From an uncultured Salinisphaerales bacterium (lineage in GTDB: Bacteria; Pseudomonadota; Gammaproteobacteria; Nevskiales; CAJXLF01): a DNA stretch of 64,000 nucleotides. The translations under genes and the position numbers were made by a program. Every line of letters begins with the position of its first letter. Positions within the stretch are counted from its first letter, which is position 1. Positions 15,485 to 24,285 of this stretch are shown here, one piece after another. Below the pieces are notes generated by a model. That model searched no databases, was not told where the DNA came from, and saw nothing but the letters and a program-made list of their open reading frames with translations. The DNA lies in NCBI GenBank assembly GCA_913055805.1, contig CAJXLF010000002.1, forward strand, positions 248,001 through 312,000. The letters are read 5' to 3'.

Positions 15485-15511
15485 ATATCGGCGCGGATGC
15501 GAATAACTTTA
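15485..15511 (-). promoter_or_regulatory. Sigma-28 (FliA) promoter of flgM-flgN
   Basis: On the minus strand TAAA and GCCGATAT are separated by 15 nt (TAAAG then GCCGATAT), a near-perfect match to the FliA consensus. It lies about 25 nt before the flgM start, in the flgA-flgM gap. It gives flgM a late promoter in addition to read-through from flgA. Confidence 0.85.
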
Positions 15512-15533
15512 GAAACTTCTTACAGCTGTAGGG

Positions 15534-16373
15534 TTATCGCCCCACAGCAACCAAACCTTCGGCCGTAACGCGGCCGTCCACTATGCGGCGGGTGCTCATA
15601 TTCTTGACCCGCACGGTCTCTTCAATGCCCGCGTCCGACAGGGCCTGGCCCTCGGCGCGAACTTCGACGCTACCCACGCGCGCCACCAGGGTGACCGTAT
15701 CGCCCCGGCGCACCACGTTTGGCGCTTCAATATCCTGATTCGACAGCGCCCAGCCTGCCTGTAGCGGGCGGCGCACATGATTGCCGATCACCTGCTTGGG
15801 ATCGACCAGATAACCGTAGGCCAGTTGCCCGATATCACGGGTTTGCAGGCTCAGGTGACTGGCATCCAGCACGGTACCGGCACTGACGTTCGATGAAAGC
15901 ACCAGCACATCAGCCTGGCGGGTCAGCCGCACGGGGACATACAGCACCCAGGGCTGCGGCGCATCGCAGGACACGGCAATACTCATCGCAGAAGCGGTTT
16001 GACTATGGACCTTGCTCTTTAAGGGCGTGTTGCAGGCCGGCATGGCCACGCGGGAATCTATACGGGCCTCTGCCGTGGTGCTGATGCCGGGCTGGCTGAC
16101 GGCATTCATGGCCGCCTGTTCAGCTACCACCGTCAATTCACCGGCGCCGATCTGATCCAGCTCGGCGGCATGAGAATAGGCCCAGGCGAAAAACAGGATC
16201 AGCGGCAGAAACAGGTAGATCACGAGCTTGTCGATGAAGCTGATGACGCGTTGTCTTTTCATGATCATTTCCCGGTTAATCCATTCCATGCCCCAGGTCG
16301 CGAGGATCATCAAGGGCCAAACACCAAACAGCATCATGCGGTACAGCTTCGATTTCCTGTTATGCCTTTTCAT
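15534..16373 (-). CDS. flgA: FlgA, periplasmic P-ring assembly chaperone
   Basis: P-ring assembly protein of the SAF/FlgA type. The C-terminal two-thirds carries the SAF-like domain (SSNVSAGTVLDASHLSLQTRD, VIGNHVRRPLQAGWALSNQD) and ends with the conserved VRVKNMSTRRIVDGRV. The full frame from ATG 16373 is 279 residues and has GGAGG 5 nt upstream. An internal ATG at 16262 (242 residues) has GGGAA 6 nt upstream and begins directly with a good signal peptide (MKRQRVISF...LPLILFFAWAYSHA). The extra 37 residues resemble a second signal-like segment, so the functional start is uncertain. It is transcribed divergently from cheV, from a sigma-54 site. Confidence 0.88.
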   Translation of the reverse strand: MKRHNRKSKLYRMMLFGVWPLMILATWGMEWINREMIMKRQRVISFIDKLVIYLFLPLILFFAWAYSHAAELDQIGAGELTVVAEQAAMNAVSQPGISTTAEARIDSRVAMPACNTPLKSKVHSQTASAMSIAVSCDAPQPWVLYVPVRLTRQADVLVLSSNVSAGTVLDASHLSLQTRDIGQLAYGYLVDPKQVIGNHVRRPLQAGWALSNQDIEAPNVVRRGDTVTLVARVGSVEVRAEGQALSDAGIEETVRVKNMSTRRIVDGRVTAEGLVAVGR

Positions 16374-16455
16374 GCCCGCCTCCTTTGGTCTGGCTGCGCC
16401 AGCGCGGTCCGTTGCTGTCTGTTAAACCTCTTTCCATTGACTGGTGCAGAGCTAA

Positions 16456-16471
16456 GGCAAGAGCTGTGCCT
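16456..16471 (-). promoter_or_regulatory. Sigma-54 promoter of flgA
   Basis: Minus-strand AGGCACAGCTCTTGCC matches the sigma-54 consensus with GG and GC exactly 10 nt apart. It lies about 83 nt before the flgA start at 16373. The divergent cheV sigma-28 site begins 23 nt away. Confidence 0.75.
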
Positions 16472-16494
16472 GATTCAGGCCCCCGTTGCGGAAT

Positions 16495-16522
16495 TCAAGA
16501 AAACACCGCCGGCTGCCGACAT
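16495..16522 (+). promoter_or_regulatory. Sigma-28 promoter of cheV
   Basis: TCAA (16495-16498) and GCCGACAT (16515-16522) are separated by 16 nt, the same spacing as at fliC in this window. It lies about 50 nt before cheV and points away from flgA. Confidence 0.65.
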
Positions 16523-16573
16523 ATACACAGAGAGAACCGGCCTTTCCGGAATAAACCGCACCAGTAAAGGAAA

Positions 16574-17515
16574 ATGATGAGCCGCGACCTGTTGCAAACC
16601 ATTGCCCAACGCACCCAACTGGCCGGGCATAACCGCCTGGCCCTGTTGCTGTTCCGTCTGGGCGAGCGTCAGCTTTTTGGCATCAACGTGTTCAAGGTGC
16701 AGGAAGTACTGCGCTGCCCGGAACTTTCCTGGGTGCCGCAGGCGCATCCGCTGATCATGGGACTGGCGGATATCCGCGGCCGCCACGTGCCGGTCATCGA
16801 CCTGCCCAAGGCGCTGAATCACGCACCGTTGGCGCCGGAAGAAAGCTATGTAGTCGTCACGGAATTCAACCGCACGGTCCAGGGTTTCCTGGTGAAGTCG
16901 GTAGACCGCATCGTGAATATTTCGGTCGAGGAAATTCATCCGCCGCCGCAGGTGACGGGCGACAAGTCGTACATGACGGCAATGACCCGTCTCAACAACG
17001 AGCTGATTGAAATTATCGATGTGGAACACGTGCTTGCCGATGTTGTCGGCCAGCCGCAACACGTTTCCGCCGCCCTGCTGCAATACGCACCCAAGCCCGG
17101 CGCCGACGGCAAACGCCCGCATGTACTGGTAGCGGACGACTCACGCACCGCACGCAATCAGATCAACGATGTACTCAAGCAGCTGGGCGTGGAAGCGACC
17201 CTGGTGGCGGACGGCCGCGCGGCCTTGAACGTGCTCAAGTCACTGGCCTCCACCGGCGAGCCAGTATCGAATCAGATCGCCATGGTGATCTCGGATATCG
17301 AGATGCCGGATATGGACGGCTACACCCTGACGACGGAAATCCGACGCGACCCCAAGCTGGCCGACCTCTACGTACTGCTGCACACTTCCCTGTCCGGCAT
17401 CTTCAACAACGCCATGGTGGCGCGTGTGGGCGCCAACGCCTTCGTGCCGAAGTACAGTCCGGATGAGCTGGCGAAGGTGGTGCTGGAGAGAATTCACGCT
17501 GCGGCTGCGGCCTGA
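16574..17515 (+). CDS. cheV: Chemotaxis coupling protein CheV (CheW domain plus receiver)
   Basis: Hybrid coupling protein of 313 residues linking chemoreceptors to CheA. Residues ~20-165 form a CheW-like domain (LFRLGERQLFGINVFKVQEV, LADIRGRHVPVIDLPKAL). Residues ~180-310 form a receiver domain with ADDSRTARNQI, the phospho-acceptor region ISDIEMPDMDGYTL and a late Lys in FVPKY. Phosphorylation of the receiver is thought to tune adaptation. In Pseudomonas cheV is followed by cheR before flgB; here no cheR follows, and the interval is filled by a palindromic element. Two adjacent ATGs exist; the first is used, with AAAGG just upstream. Confidence 0.95.
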   Translation: MMSRDLLQTIAQRTQLAGHNRLALLLFRLGERQLFGINVFKVQEVLRCPELSWVPQAHPLIMGLADIRGRHVPVIDLPKALNHAPLAPEESYVVVTEFNRTVQGFLVKSVDRIVNISVEEIHPPPQVTGDKSYMTAMTRLNNELIEIIDVEHVLADVVGQPQHVSAALLQYAPKPGADGKRPHVLVADDSRTARNQINDVLKQLGVEATLVADGRAALNVLKSLASTGEPVSNQIAMVISDIEMPDMDGYTLTTEIRRDPKLADLYVLLHTSLSGIFNNAMVARVGANAFVPKYSPDELAKVVLERIHAAAAA

Positions 17516-17543
17516 TTACCCCCTTAGCATCCTTTACGCCTGT

Positions 17544-17935
17544 ATAGCCGGGGCTGATGTCCGTCAGATCCGCTCGTGATGCATGGTACGGATCTATGCT
17601 GTACCTGTTCTCAAAGCGCCGTGAATACATCCCTGTACGTTGCTCACCCCATCCATGGGGCTCGCTCTTCGGGGCAGCCTACGGCTGACTCAATTTGTTC
17701 CAGACAAACTGTTCCGTCAGCGACGTCCATGTCGCTGACGGTTTGAGAACAGGCACAGCACAGCTCCTGGCTTCGACCTGAGTTCACCCACGACCCTGGG
17801 TGCCATCGTGCGTCGTAGACGGGGCGGTCTGGCTCTCTGTGAATGACCGTCGGCCGCATGGACGCGGCCGTCGAGCCCCCAGGGATGGGTTCACGGCGTG
17901 TCATGCACAGAGAGCCAGACATCAGCCCCGGCTAT
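17544..17935. repeat. 392-bp nested inverted-repeat element between cheV and flgB
   Basis: The ends are perfect 18-bp inverted repeats (17544-17561 and 17918-17935). Inside are further perfect pairs: 15 bp at 17827-17841/17906-17920, 12 bp at 17604-17615/17742-17753, 11 bp at 17714-17724/17731-17741 (6-nt loop), and hairpins AGATCCG/CGGATCT (17566-17572/17589-17595) and CCCCAT/ATGGGG (17647-17660). No convincing protein is encoded. It looks like a non-autonomous mobile or highly structured element. It fills most of the 528-nt gap between cheV and flgB; the only other feature there is the flgB sigma-54 promoter. Confidence 0.85.
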
Positions 17936-17994
17936 GCTTAAAGATATTCACGGCAGTTAGATAACAGGTTCAGGACGGCCTCAAAAAGGTCGTC

Positions 17995-18010
17995 TGGCAC
18001 AACCCTTGCC
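17995..18010 (+). promoter_or_regulatory. Sigma-54 promoter of the flgB operon
   Basis: TGGCACAACCCTTGCC is an excellent sigma-54 match (TGGCAC, N5, TTGC). The predicted start of transcription, near 18021, lies before the flgB ATG at 18044 and after an earlier in-frame ATG at 18014, which therefore cannot be the translation start. An imperfect dyad (GACGGCCT/AGGTCGTC) lies just upstream. Confidence 0.9.
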
Positions 18011-18043
18011 TCTATGGGCCACACTCCATTGGAGGCCCCGCAA

Positions 18044-18436
18044 ATGGCCGATCCAATCAGCAACAACTCGGGCGACAAACTTTTCGGCTTGCACGCCGAT
18101 GCCATGCGGCTGCATTCGCGCCGCCTGGAGCTTATCGCCAGCAATATCGCCAATGCCGATACGCCGGGTTTTCGTGCCAGGTCGCTGAACTTTGAGGCAG
18201 CACTGGCCGAGATCGCGAACGCTGACCAGAGTCAGAACATGCAACCTTCTACCCAGAATATCGGCGAAAGCCACGTGAACTTTAGAACCGCCCTGCAACC
18301 CAGCCTGGACGAAAACTCGGTAGATGTTTCCCAGGAACAGGCGGATTTCGCCGATGCCGCCCTGCGCTATCAGGCGAGCCTGCAGCTGGTTGAGGGCCGT
18401 ATGCGCTCGCTGCTGGCGGCGCTACGCGTGGAATAA
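18044..18436 (+). CDS. flgB: Flagellar basal-body rod protein FlgB
   Basis: Proximal rod protein of 130 residues. The rod-family N-terminal signature is present (HADAMRLHSRRLELIASNIA then NADTPGFRARSLNFEAAL), and the C-terminal helix ALRYQASLQLVEGRMRSLLA ends the protein. Start ATG 18044 is chosen because GGAGG lies 8 nt upstream and because the sigma-54 transcript would begin after the upstream ATG at 18014. It is the first gene of the flgBCDEF... operon. Confidence 0.96.
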   Translation: MADPISNNSGDKLFGLHADAMRLHSRRLELIASNIANADTPGFRARSLNFEAALAEIANADQSQNMQPSTQNIGESHVNFRTALQPSLDENSVDVSQEQADFADAALRYQASLQLVEGRMRSLLAALRVE

Positions 18437-18448
18437 CCGGAGGCCATC

Positions 18449-18859
18449 ATGAATTCCGCCATTTTCAAAATCGCCGCACAGGCCATGGCCGCCCAGTCGG
18501 TGCGGCTGAACACCGTCACCAGCAACCTGGCTAACGCCGACAGCGTGGCCGGAACACCCGAAAACGCTTACCACGCACGCCAGCCCGTGTTCATGACCAC
18601 CGAGGTGGATGCCGGACGCGGACTCAACGGCGTGGGTGTGCAACAGATAGCCGAAACCGGTCCGGAGCCGCAGAAACAATACATGCCAGGCCACCCGATG
18701 GCCGACCCGGACGGCTATGTCTATGCCTCGAACGTCAACACGGTCGAGGAGATGGTGAACATGGTCTCCACCGCCCGCTCCTACCAGAACATGGTGGAAG
18801 TGATGAATACCACCAAGGAACTGATGCTGCGCACCCTGAACATGGGCAGCAACAGCTAA
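18449..18859 (+). CDS. flgC: Flagellar basal-body rod protein FlgC
   Basis: Proximal rod protein of 136 residues. The N-terminal rod motif is intact (KIAAQAMAAQSVRLNTVTSN, LANADSVAGTPENAYHAR), and the C-terminal heptad helix is typical (NVNTVEEMVNMVSTARSYQ). GGAGG stands 6 nt before the ATG. It sits 12 nt behind flgB and 10 nt before flgD, in the standard operon order. Confidence 0.97.
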   Translation: MNSAIFKIAAQAMAAQSVRLNTVTSNLANADSVAGTPENAYHARQPVFMTTEVDAGRGLNGVGVQQIAETGPEPQKQYMPGHPMADPDGYVYASNVNTVEEMVNMVSTARSYQNMVEVMNTTKELMLRTLNMGSNS

Positions 18860-18869
18860 GGAATGACTG

Positions 18870-19541
18870 ATGATTAACTCAACGACCGCCACCGACCCCT
18901 ACGGCAGCCTCGGACTGGGTGTCCCGCAGGCCGATCAGGCCAAAAACGAACTGGGCCAGGAGGATTTCCTGACCCTGATGCTGGCCCAGATCAAGGCGCA
19001 GGATCCGCTCAAGCCGATGGAGAACGCCGAATTCATTACCCAGATGGCGCAGTTCTCCACCGTGTCGGGCGTACAGGACTTGAACACGGCCTTTAACGAC
19101 CTGGCCGGTGCGCTGCAGATCAACCAGGGCCTGCAGGCCGCCACGCTGGTGGGCCGCAACGCCATGGTCGAGGCCGATACCCTGAAACACGGTAACGGCG
19201 ACAGCCATACCGGCGCCGTGGGCCTGACCGCGGGCGCCAGTGATGTACGCATCCAGGTCACCGACAGCAGCGGCAGCCTGGTGCGGGAGATCAAGCTCGG
19301 CGACCAGCCCGGTGGCCTGGCCAATTTTGAATGGGACGGCCTCGATGACAAAGGTCAGGCCGTGGCCGATGGAAACTACCGATTTACTGCAACCGCATCG
19401 GGCCAGGATGGCCCGATTGCCCTACCCACCTACCTCGCCGGCGAAGTCAGCCGCGTCACCCTTAACAGCTCGGGCGGTGCCTATCTGGAACTGAACGGAC
19501 TGGGCACGGTGCCCTTCGGCGACATACGTCAGATCCTCTGA
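18870..19541 (+). CDS. flgD: Flagellar hook-capping protein FlgD
   Basis: Hook cap/scaffold of 223 residues, needed for hook polymerisation and not retained in the finished organelle. The N-terminal export and capping segment includes LGQEDFLTLMLAQIKAQDPL followed by PMENAEFITQMAQFSTVSG. The C-terminal FlgD Ig-like/Tudor domain carries the GxxxFxWDGxxxxG pattern (GGLANFEWDGLDDKGQAVADG). A Shine-Dalgarno AAGGA precedes the ATG. Length is in the family range. Confidence 0.97.
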   Translation: MINSTTATDPYGSLGLGVPQADQAKNELGQEDFLTLMLAQIKAQDPLKPMENAEFITQMAQFSTVSGVQDLNTAFNDLAGALQINQGLQAATLVGRNAMVEADTLKHGNGDSHTGAVGLTAGASDVRIQVTDSSGSLVREIKLGDQPGGLANFEWDGLDDKGQAVADGNYRFTATASGQDGPIALPTYLAGEVSRVTLNSSGGAYLELNGLGTVPFGDIRQIL

Positions 19542-19553
19542 AGGAGTTGAACC

Positions 19554-20768
19554 ATGTCATTTAGAGTAGCTCTCAGCGGCCTTAACGCGGCCTCCAACGA
19601 CCTCAACGTGGTGGCCAATAACGTGGCCAACGCCAATACCACCGGCTTCAAGAGCTCGCGCGCCGAGTTCGCCGATGTGTATGCCAATTTCGCCGGCGGC
19701 CTGGGTTCCGGGCAGATCGGCAGCGGCGTGCGCCTGGCCAACGTGTCGCAGCAATTCGGCCAGGGCAATATCGACTTCACCGATAACACCCTGGATATGG
19801 CCATTTCCGGCCAGGGCTTTTTCATCCTGTCCGACGGTGGCACCCGCGTGTACTCGCGCGCCGGCGCCTTCGGCGTGGACCGCGACGGCTACGTGGTGAA
19901 CAACACCAACCAGCGTCTGCAGGTTTACGGCGCCACCGGCGGCGGCAACTTCAACACCGGCGCCCTGACCGACCTGCGTCTGTCCAGCGCCGACTCGCCG
20001 CCTGCCGCCACCAGTGAAATTGAAGCGCTGGTGAATATTCCGGCCAACGCCAGCGCCCCGGCCGTGGCCTTTGACCCGGCCGATCCGGACAGCTTCAACC
20101 ACAGCACCTCGCTCACCGTCTATGACTCGCTGGGCGCCCCGCATGTGGCCAACCTGTATTTCGTGAAAACCGCCAACCCCAACGAATGGCAAGCGCATGC
20201 CTACATTGACGGCACCGCCGTGGGCGGCGCCAACACGCTGCAGTATTCCGATACCGGCCAGCTGACCAGCCCGGCCAATGGTCAGATCACCCTGCCCGCC
20301 TATACCCCGGGCACCGGTGCGGCCGACATGAACGTGACCCTGAATTTCTCCGAATCCACCCAGTATGGTGATCGCTTCGGCGTCAACGCCCTGCGCCAGG
20401 ACGGCTTTGCCACCGGCCGCCTGAGTGGCGTGGAAATCACCGAGGAAGGTGTGGTGCAGGCCCGCTTCACCAACGGCCAGGCCACCCCGCTGGGCATGAT
20501 CGCGCTGGCCAACTTCGCCAACGATCAGGGCCTGCAGCCGGTGGGTGACACGGCCTGGGCAGAAAGCTTCTCCTCCGGCCCGGCCATCCAGGGCCAGGCG
20601 GGCGCGTCCAGCTTTGGTGTGATTCAGTCGGGCGCGCTGGAAGCCTCCAACGTGGAACTGACCGAGGAACTGGTGAACATGATCATCGCGCAGCGCAACT
20701 TCCAGGCGAACTCGCAGGTGATCAGCACCAACGACGCGGTCACCCAGACCATTATCAACATCCGCTAA
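19554..20768 (+). CDS. flgE: Flagellar hook protein FlgE
   Basis: Hook subunit of 404 residues. The rod/hook N-terminus (LNAASNDLNVVANNVANANT) and the C-terminal rod/hook signature (ALEASNVELTEELVNMIIAQ then NFQANSQVI) flank a central D1/D2 region. ISGQGFFIL and AGAFGVDRDGYVVNN are recognisable. AAGGAG is 7 nt before the start. It lies in the flgBCDEF operon between the hook-cap gene and flgF. Confidence 0.97.
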   Translation: MSFRVALSGLNAASNDLNVVANNVANANTTGFKSSRAEFADVYANFAGGLGSGQIGSGVRLANVSQQFGQGNIDFTDNTLDMAISGQGFFILSDGGTRVYSRAGAFGVDRDGYVVNNTNQRLQVYGATGGGNFNTGALTDLRLSSADSPPAATSEIEALVNIPANASAPAVAFDPADPDSFNHSTSLTVYDSLGAPHVANLYFVKTANPNEWQAHAYIDGTAVGGANTLQYSDTGQLTSPANGQITLPAYTPGTGAADMNVTLNFSESTQYGDRFGVNALRQDGFATGRLSGVEITEEGVVQARFTNGQATPLGMIALANFANDQGLQPVGDTAWAESFSSGPAIQGQAGASSFGVIQSGALEASNVELTEELVNMIIAQRNFQANSQVISTNDAVTQTIINIR

Positions 20769-20803
20769 TCCCGGTGAATAGCGGATAAGGCCAGGAGACC
20801 GAC

Positions 20804-21547
20804 ATGGACAAATCACTGTACATCGCCCTCACCGGCGCCACGGAAACGCTCCGTGCGCAGGCAGTGAATGCCCATAACCTGGCCAACATCTCCACCCCGG
20901 GCTTCAAGGCGGCCATGACGGCCGCCGAAGCCCTGCCCATTGAAGGCCCGGGCTTCGAAAGCCGGGTCAACCAGCTTCTGACCGACCCCGGCTTCGATCC
21001 CAAGTCGGGCATGATCCAGGCCACCGGCCGGCCGCTGGACGTGGCGGTAACGCCCGAAAACGGCTGGCTGGCGGTACAGGCCCCCAACGGCGAAACCGCC
21101 TATACCCGGGCCGGCAACCTGCAGGTCACCTCGCTGGGACAGCTGGTCACCGGCCAGGGCCACGCGGTGCTGGGTGAAGGCTCGCCCATCACCCTGCCGC
21201 CCTTCACCCAGATGACCATTGCCCCCGACGGCACGGTCACCGTGCAGCCACAGGGCTCCGGACCGGAGTCGCCGGCCGTGGTCGGCCGTCTGCAGGTGGT
21301 GGGTATTGAACACGAACAACTGACGCGCGGCGCCGATGGCCTGATGCGTCTCAGACCCGAAGGTACTGCCGAACCCATGCCGGGTGCGGTACTGGCCATC
21401 GGCGCTCTGGAAACCTCGAATGTGAGTGCGGCCGACGCCATGGTGCGCATGATCGAACTGGCCCGCCAGTTCGAATTGCAGGTCAAGGCGATTGATACCG
21501 CCGATGAAAACGCACGCAGTTCAGCCAGCCTGATGCGGCTGCGTTAA
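20804..21547 (+). CDS. flgF: Flagellar basal-body rod protein FlgF
   Basis: Proximal rod protein of 247 residues. Features are the MDKSLYIALTGATETLRAQA N-terminus with NLANISTPGFKAAM, the mid-chain DVAVTPENGWLAVQAPNG, and the C-terminal LETSNVSAADAMVRMIELAR with FELQVKAI. It is distinguished from FlgG by its opening and by its position directly before flgG. AGGAG precedes the ATG. The flgE-flgF gap is only 35 nt and has no promoter motif. Confidence 0.96.
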   Translation: MDKSLYIALTGATETLRAQAVNAHNLANISTPGFKAAMTAAEALPIEGPGFESRVNQLLTDPGFDPKSGMIQATGRPLDVAVTPENGWLAVQAPNGETAYTRAGNLQVTSLGQLVTGQGHAVLGEGSPITLPPFTQMTIAPDGTVTVQPQGSGPESPAVVGRLQVVGIEHEQLTRGADGLMRLRPEGTAEPMPGAVLAIGALETSNVSAADAMVRMIELARQFELQVKAIDTADENARSSASLMRLR

Positions 21548-21552
21548 GAAAC

Positions 21553-21568
21553 AGGCACGACTCTTGTA
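21553..21568 (+). promoter_or_regulatory. Possible internal sigma-54 promoter before flgG
   Basis: AGGCACGACTCTTGTA matches TGGCACG-N4-TTGCA except at the first base and in the -12 element (GT instead of GC). GG and GT are 10 nt apart. It lies 32 nt before flgG, in the 52-nt flgF-flgG gap, the largest gap between flgB and flgJ. Confidence 0.5.
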
Positions 21569-21599
21569 GAGAAGCGCCAAGGAAACTTAGGAGTTCGTC

Positions 21600-22385
21600 A
21601 TGAACCAAGCATTATGGGTCGCCAAAACCGGACTGGATGCGCAACAGACGCGCATGACGGTGACGGCGCACAACCTTGCCAACGTGAATACCACGGGTTT
21701 CAAGCGCGAACGGGCCGAGTTCGAGGATCTGCTCTACCAGCAGGTCCGCCAGGCCGGCGCGCAAAGCTCGCAGCAGACCCAGCTGCCGACCGGTCTGGAA
21801 ACCGGTACCGGCGTGCGCGTGGTCGCTACCGAGAAACTGCATACCCAGGGCAACCTGCTGCAGACCGGAAATGCGCTGGACGTCGCCATCCAGGGCCGCG
21901 GTTTCTATGAAATCCTGCTCCCCGACGGCACCCCTTCCTACACCCGTGACGGCAGCTTCCAGGTGAACGCCCAGGGCGAATTGGTGACCGCCAGCGGTTA
22001 CTCGGTACAGCCGGGCATCACTATTCCGGATGGCGCGCAGTCCGTCACTATCGGTAACGACGGCACGGTCAGCATCCAGCAGGCCGGCGACGCCAACCCG
22101 GTGCAGGTGGGCAGCCTGACCATTGTGGATTTCATCAATCCCTCCGGCCTGCAGTCCCGCGGTGAAAACCTGTTCGTGGAAACCGGCGCCAGTGGCCCGC
22201 CCCAGGCCGGCACGCCTGGCCTGAACGGCCTCGGCAGCCTGGTGCAGGGCTCGCTGGAATCCTCCAACGTCAATGTGGTGGAGGAACTGGTCAACATGAT
22301 CGAAACCCAGCGCGCCTACGAAATGAACTCCAAGGCCATCTCGACCACCGACGAGATGCTGCAGTACCTCAACAACAACGTGTAA
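21600..22385 (+). CDS. flgG: Flagellar basal-body rod protein FlgG
   Basis: Distal rod protein of 261 residues. The FlgG-specific opening is [19 protein letters not shown] with [20 protein letters not shown]. The [20 protein letters not shown] block and the C-terminal [20 protein letters not shown] with [17 protein letters not shown] are almost canonical. The length equals the usual ~260. The start has TAGGAG 6 nt upstream. A weak sigma-54-like site lies ahead of it. Confidence 0.98.
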   Translation: MNQALWVAKTGLDAQQTRMTVTAHNLANVNTTGFKRERAEFEDLLYQQVRQAGAQSSQQTQLPTGLETGTGVRVVATEKLHTQGNLLQTGNALDVAIQGRGFYEILLPDGTPSYTRDGSFQVNAQGELVTASGYSVQPGITIPDGAQSVTIGNDGTVSIQQAGDANPVQVGSLTIVDFINPSGLQSRGENLFVETGASGPPQAGTPGLNGLGSLVQGSLESSNVNVVEELVNMIETQRAYEMNSKAISTTDEMLQYLNNNV

Positions 22386-22400
22386 TGCCGAGGTAATGCC

Positions 22401-23150
22401 ATGTCACGCGCCACCCTGATCAGTCTGCTCGCCGTCTCAGCCCTGGGAACCAGCGGCTGTGCCACGGTCGACAAGTTCGGCGGCCCCACGCCGATGCCGG
22501 CTGCCATGCCGCCACTGGCTACTGAACAGATGGCTTACACCCCCGATCCCAACGCGGCCCAGCCCACTGCCCCGCAGATCATGCCGGGTCCGGCCTGGAA
22601 CGAAGGCTCCATTTACCAGGCGGCCAACAGCGTACCGCTGTTCGAGGACCGCCGCGCCCGGCGCGTGGGTGACATTCTCACCATCAACCTGGTGGAACGC
22701 ACCCTGGCGCAGAAGAGCGCCAAGACCAGCACCACCAAGGACAGTGATGTCAGCTTCGATACCCCGGCAACACTGCTGGGCAAGGATCTGACCAAGGGCG
22801 GCATCCCCCTCTTCAACGCCGAGCTGGAAGCCTCACGCGGCTTTTCCGGCAGTGGCGCTTCCAGCCAGAGCAATCAGCTGGAGGGCATCGTCAGCGTGAC
22901 GGTCGCCCAGGTATTCGCCAACGGCAGCATGCTGGTGCGCGGCGAGAAATCCCTGGTCATCAACCAGGGCGAAGAGCGCGTGCAGATCAGCGGTATCGTG
23001 CGCCCCGAAGATATCGACCCAGACAACAGCGTGCCGTCCAACCGCGTGGCGGACGTACGCATCGTATATGCAGGCAGCGGCGCCCTCGCCGACGCCAATG
23101 CCCAGGGCTGGTTGAGCCGCTTCTTCAACTCGCCGCTGTGGCCCTTCTAG
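22401..23150 (+). CDS. flgH: Flagellar L-ring protein FlgH (lipoprotein)
   Basis: Outer-membrane L-ring subunit of 249 residues. A lipoprotein signal peptide ends in LGTSGC, with the lipidated Cys at about 20. Typical FlgH blocks follow: [32 protein letters not shown] and the C-terminal [20 protein letters not shown] before [12 protein letters not shown]. It forms the outer bushing around the distal rod together with the FlgI P-ring. Confidence 0.97.
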   Translation: MSRATLISLLAVSALGTSGCATVDKFGGPTPMPAAMPPLATEQMAYTPDPNAAQPTAPQIMPGPAWNEGSIYQAANSVPLFEDRRARRVGDILTINLVERTLAQKSAKTSTTKDSDVSFDTPATLLGKDLTKGGIPLFNAELEASRGFSGSGASSQSNQLEGIVSVTVAQVFANGSMLVRGEKSLVINQGEERVQISGIVRPEDIDPDNSVPSNRVADVRIVYAGSGALADANAQGWLSRFFNSPLWPF

Positions 23151-23163
23151 GAGGCATCGAATC

Positions 23164-24285
23164 ATGAAAATGCTGCGCCCGTTTCTCTTCAGCACCTTGC
23201 TGCTGGCCATGTTTCTGGCCGAAAGCAATGCGCATGCGGAACGCATCAAGGATGTCGCTTCACTGGCAGGTGTACGCGGTAATGCCCTGGTGGGTTACGG
23301 CCTGGTCGTGGGTCTGGACGGCACCGGCGACCAGACCAGCCAGGCACCGTTTACCGTACAAAGCCTGAAAAACATGCTCGCCCAGCTGGGCGTGCAGGTG
23401 CCCGATAACGTGCGCCCGCAGCTCAAGAACGTGGCGGCGGTGGCGATTCATGCCGAACTGCCCCCCTTTGCCAAACCCGGCCAGCAAATCGATATCACCG
23501 TCTCTTCCATCGGCAACTCACAGAGTCTGCGCGGCGGCAGCCTGCTGATGGCGCCTCTGAAGGGCGCCGACGGCCAGGTCTACGCCATTGCCCAGGGTAA
23601 TGTGGTGGTCGGCGGCTTCGGCGCCGGCGGTTCCGACGGCTCGAGAATTTCCGTCAACATCCCCAGCGCCGGCCGTATTCCCAACGGCGCCACCGTGGAA
23701 CGTGTGGTGCCCAGCCGCTTCCAGCAACCTTCGGAAGTGGTGTTCAACCTGAATGATCCCGACTTCACCACAGCCACCCGTATGGTCGAGGTGATCAACC
23801 AGCATTTCGGCACACCGCGGGCTTACGCACACGATGCGGTTTCCGTCGCGGTGGCGGCGCCTGCTGACCCGAACCAGCGTATCGCCTTCATTTCGCAGGT
23901 GGAAAACCTGCGTTTTGCCCCCGGCGCAGCCGCCGCCAAGGTCATCGTGAACTCACGCACCGGCACCATCGTGATTGGTGGCGAGGTCAAGGTCATGCCG
24001 GCCGCTGTGGCCCACGGCACCATTGCCGTGACCATTACCGAACGGCCGCAGGTGAGCCAGCCGGCGCCCTTCTCCGAGGGTGAGACCGTCGTGGTACCGC
24101 GCTCCGATATCGAAATCGAAGGCACGCCCGACGGCGGACGCCTGTTCAAGCTGGATGCCGGCACCACCCTGGATGAGATTGTGCGCACCATTAACCAGGT
24201 GGGCGCGGCGCCGGGTGATCTGATCGCGATTCTTGAAGCCCTGAAGCAGGCAGGCGCCCTGCGCGCGGAGCTGGAGGTCATCTGA
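23164..24285 (+). CDS. flgI: Flagellar P-ring protein FlgI
   Basis: Periplasmic P-ring subunit of 373 residues. A cleavable signal peptide ([20 protein letters not shown], cleavage near NAHA-ER) is followed by the signature [20 protein letters not shown] and [12 protein letters not shown]. The C-terminus [20 protein letters not shown] is conserved. Assembly needs FlgA, encoded divergently from cheV. The TGA stop overlaps the flgJ start by one base. Confidence 0.97.
   Translation: MKMLRPFLFSTLLLAMFLAESNAHAERIKDVASLAGVRGNALVGYGLVVGLDGTGDQTSQAPFTVQSLKNMLAQLGVQVPDNVRPQLKNVAAVAIHAELPPFAKPGQQIDITVSSIGNSQSLRGGSLLMAPLKGADGQVYAIAQGNVVVGGFGAGGSDGSRISVNIPSAGRIPNGATVERVVPSRFQQPSEVVFNLNDPDFTTATRMVEVINQHFGTPRAYAHDAVSVAVAAPADPNQRIAFISQVENLRFAPGAAAAKVIVNSRTGTIVIGGEVKVMPAAVAHGTIAVTITERPQVSQPAPFSEGETVVVPRSDIEIEGTPDGGRLFKLDAGTTLDEIVRTINQVGAAPGDLIAILEALKQAGALRAELEVI

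Noticed and set aside
17644-17922. 92-residue minus-strand ORF within the palindromic element
   Set aside because: It is made of translated hairpin arms, has no ribosome-binding site and no recognisable domain; it comes from the element's base composition.
18014-18043. Ten-residue N-terminal extension of FlgB (ATG 18014)
   Set aside because: It lies upstream of the transcription start predicted from the sigma-54 site and lacks a Shine-Dalgarno; ATG 18044 has GGAGG.
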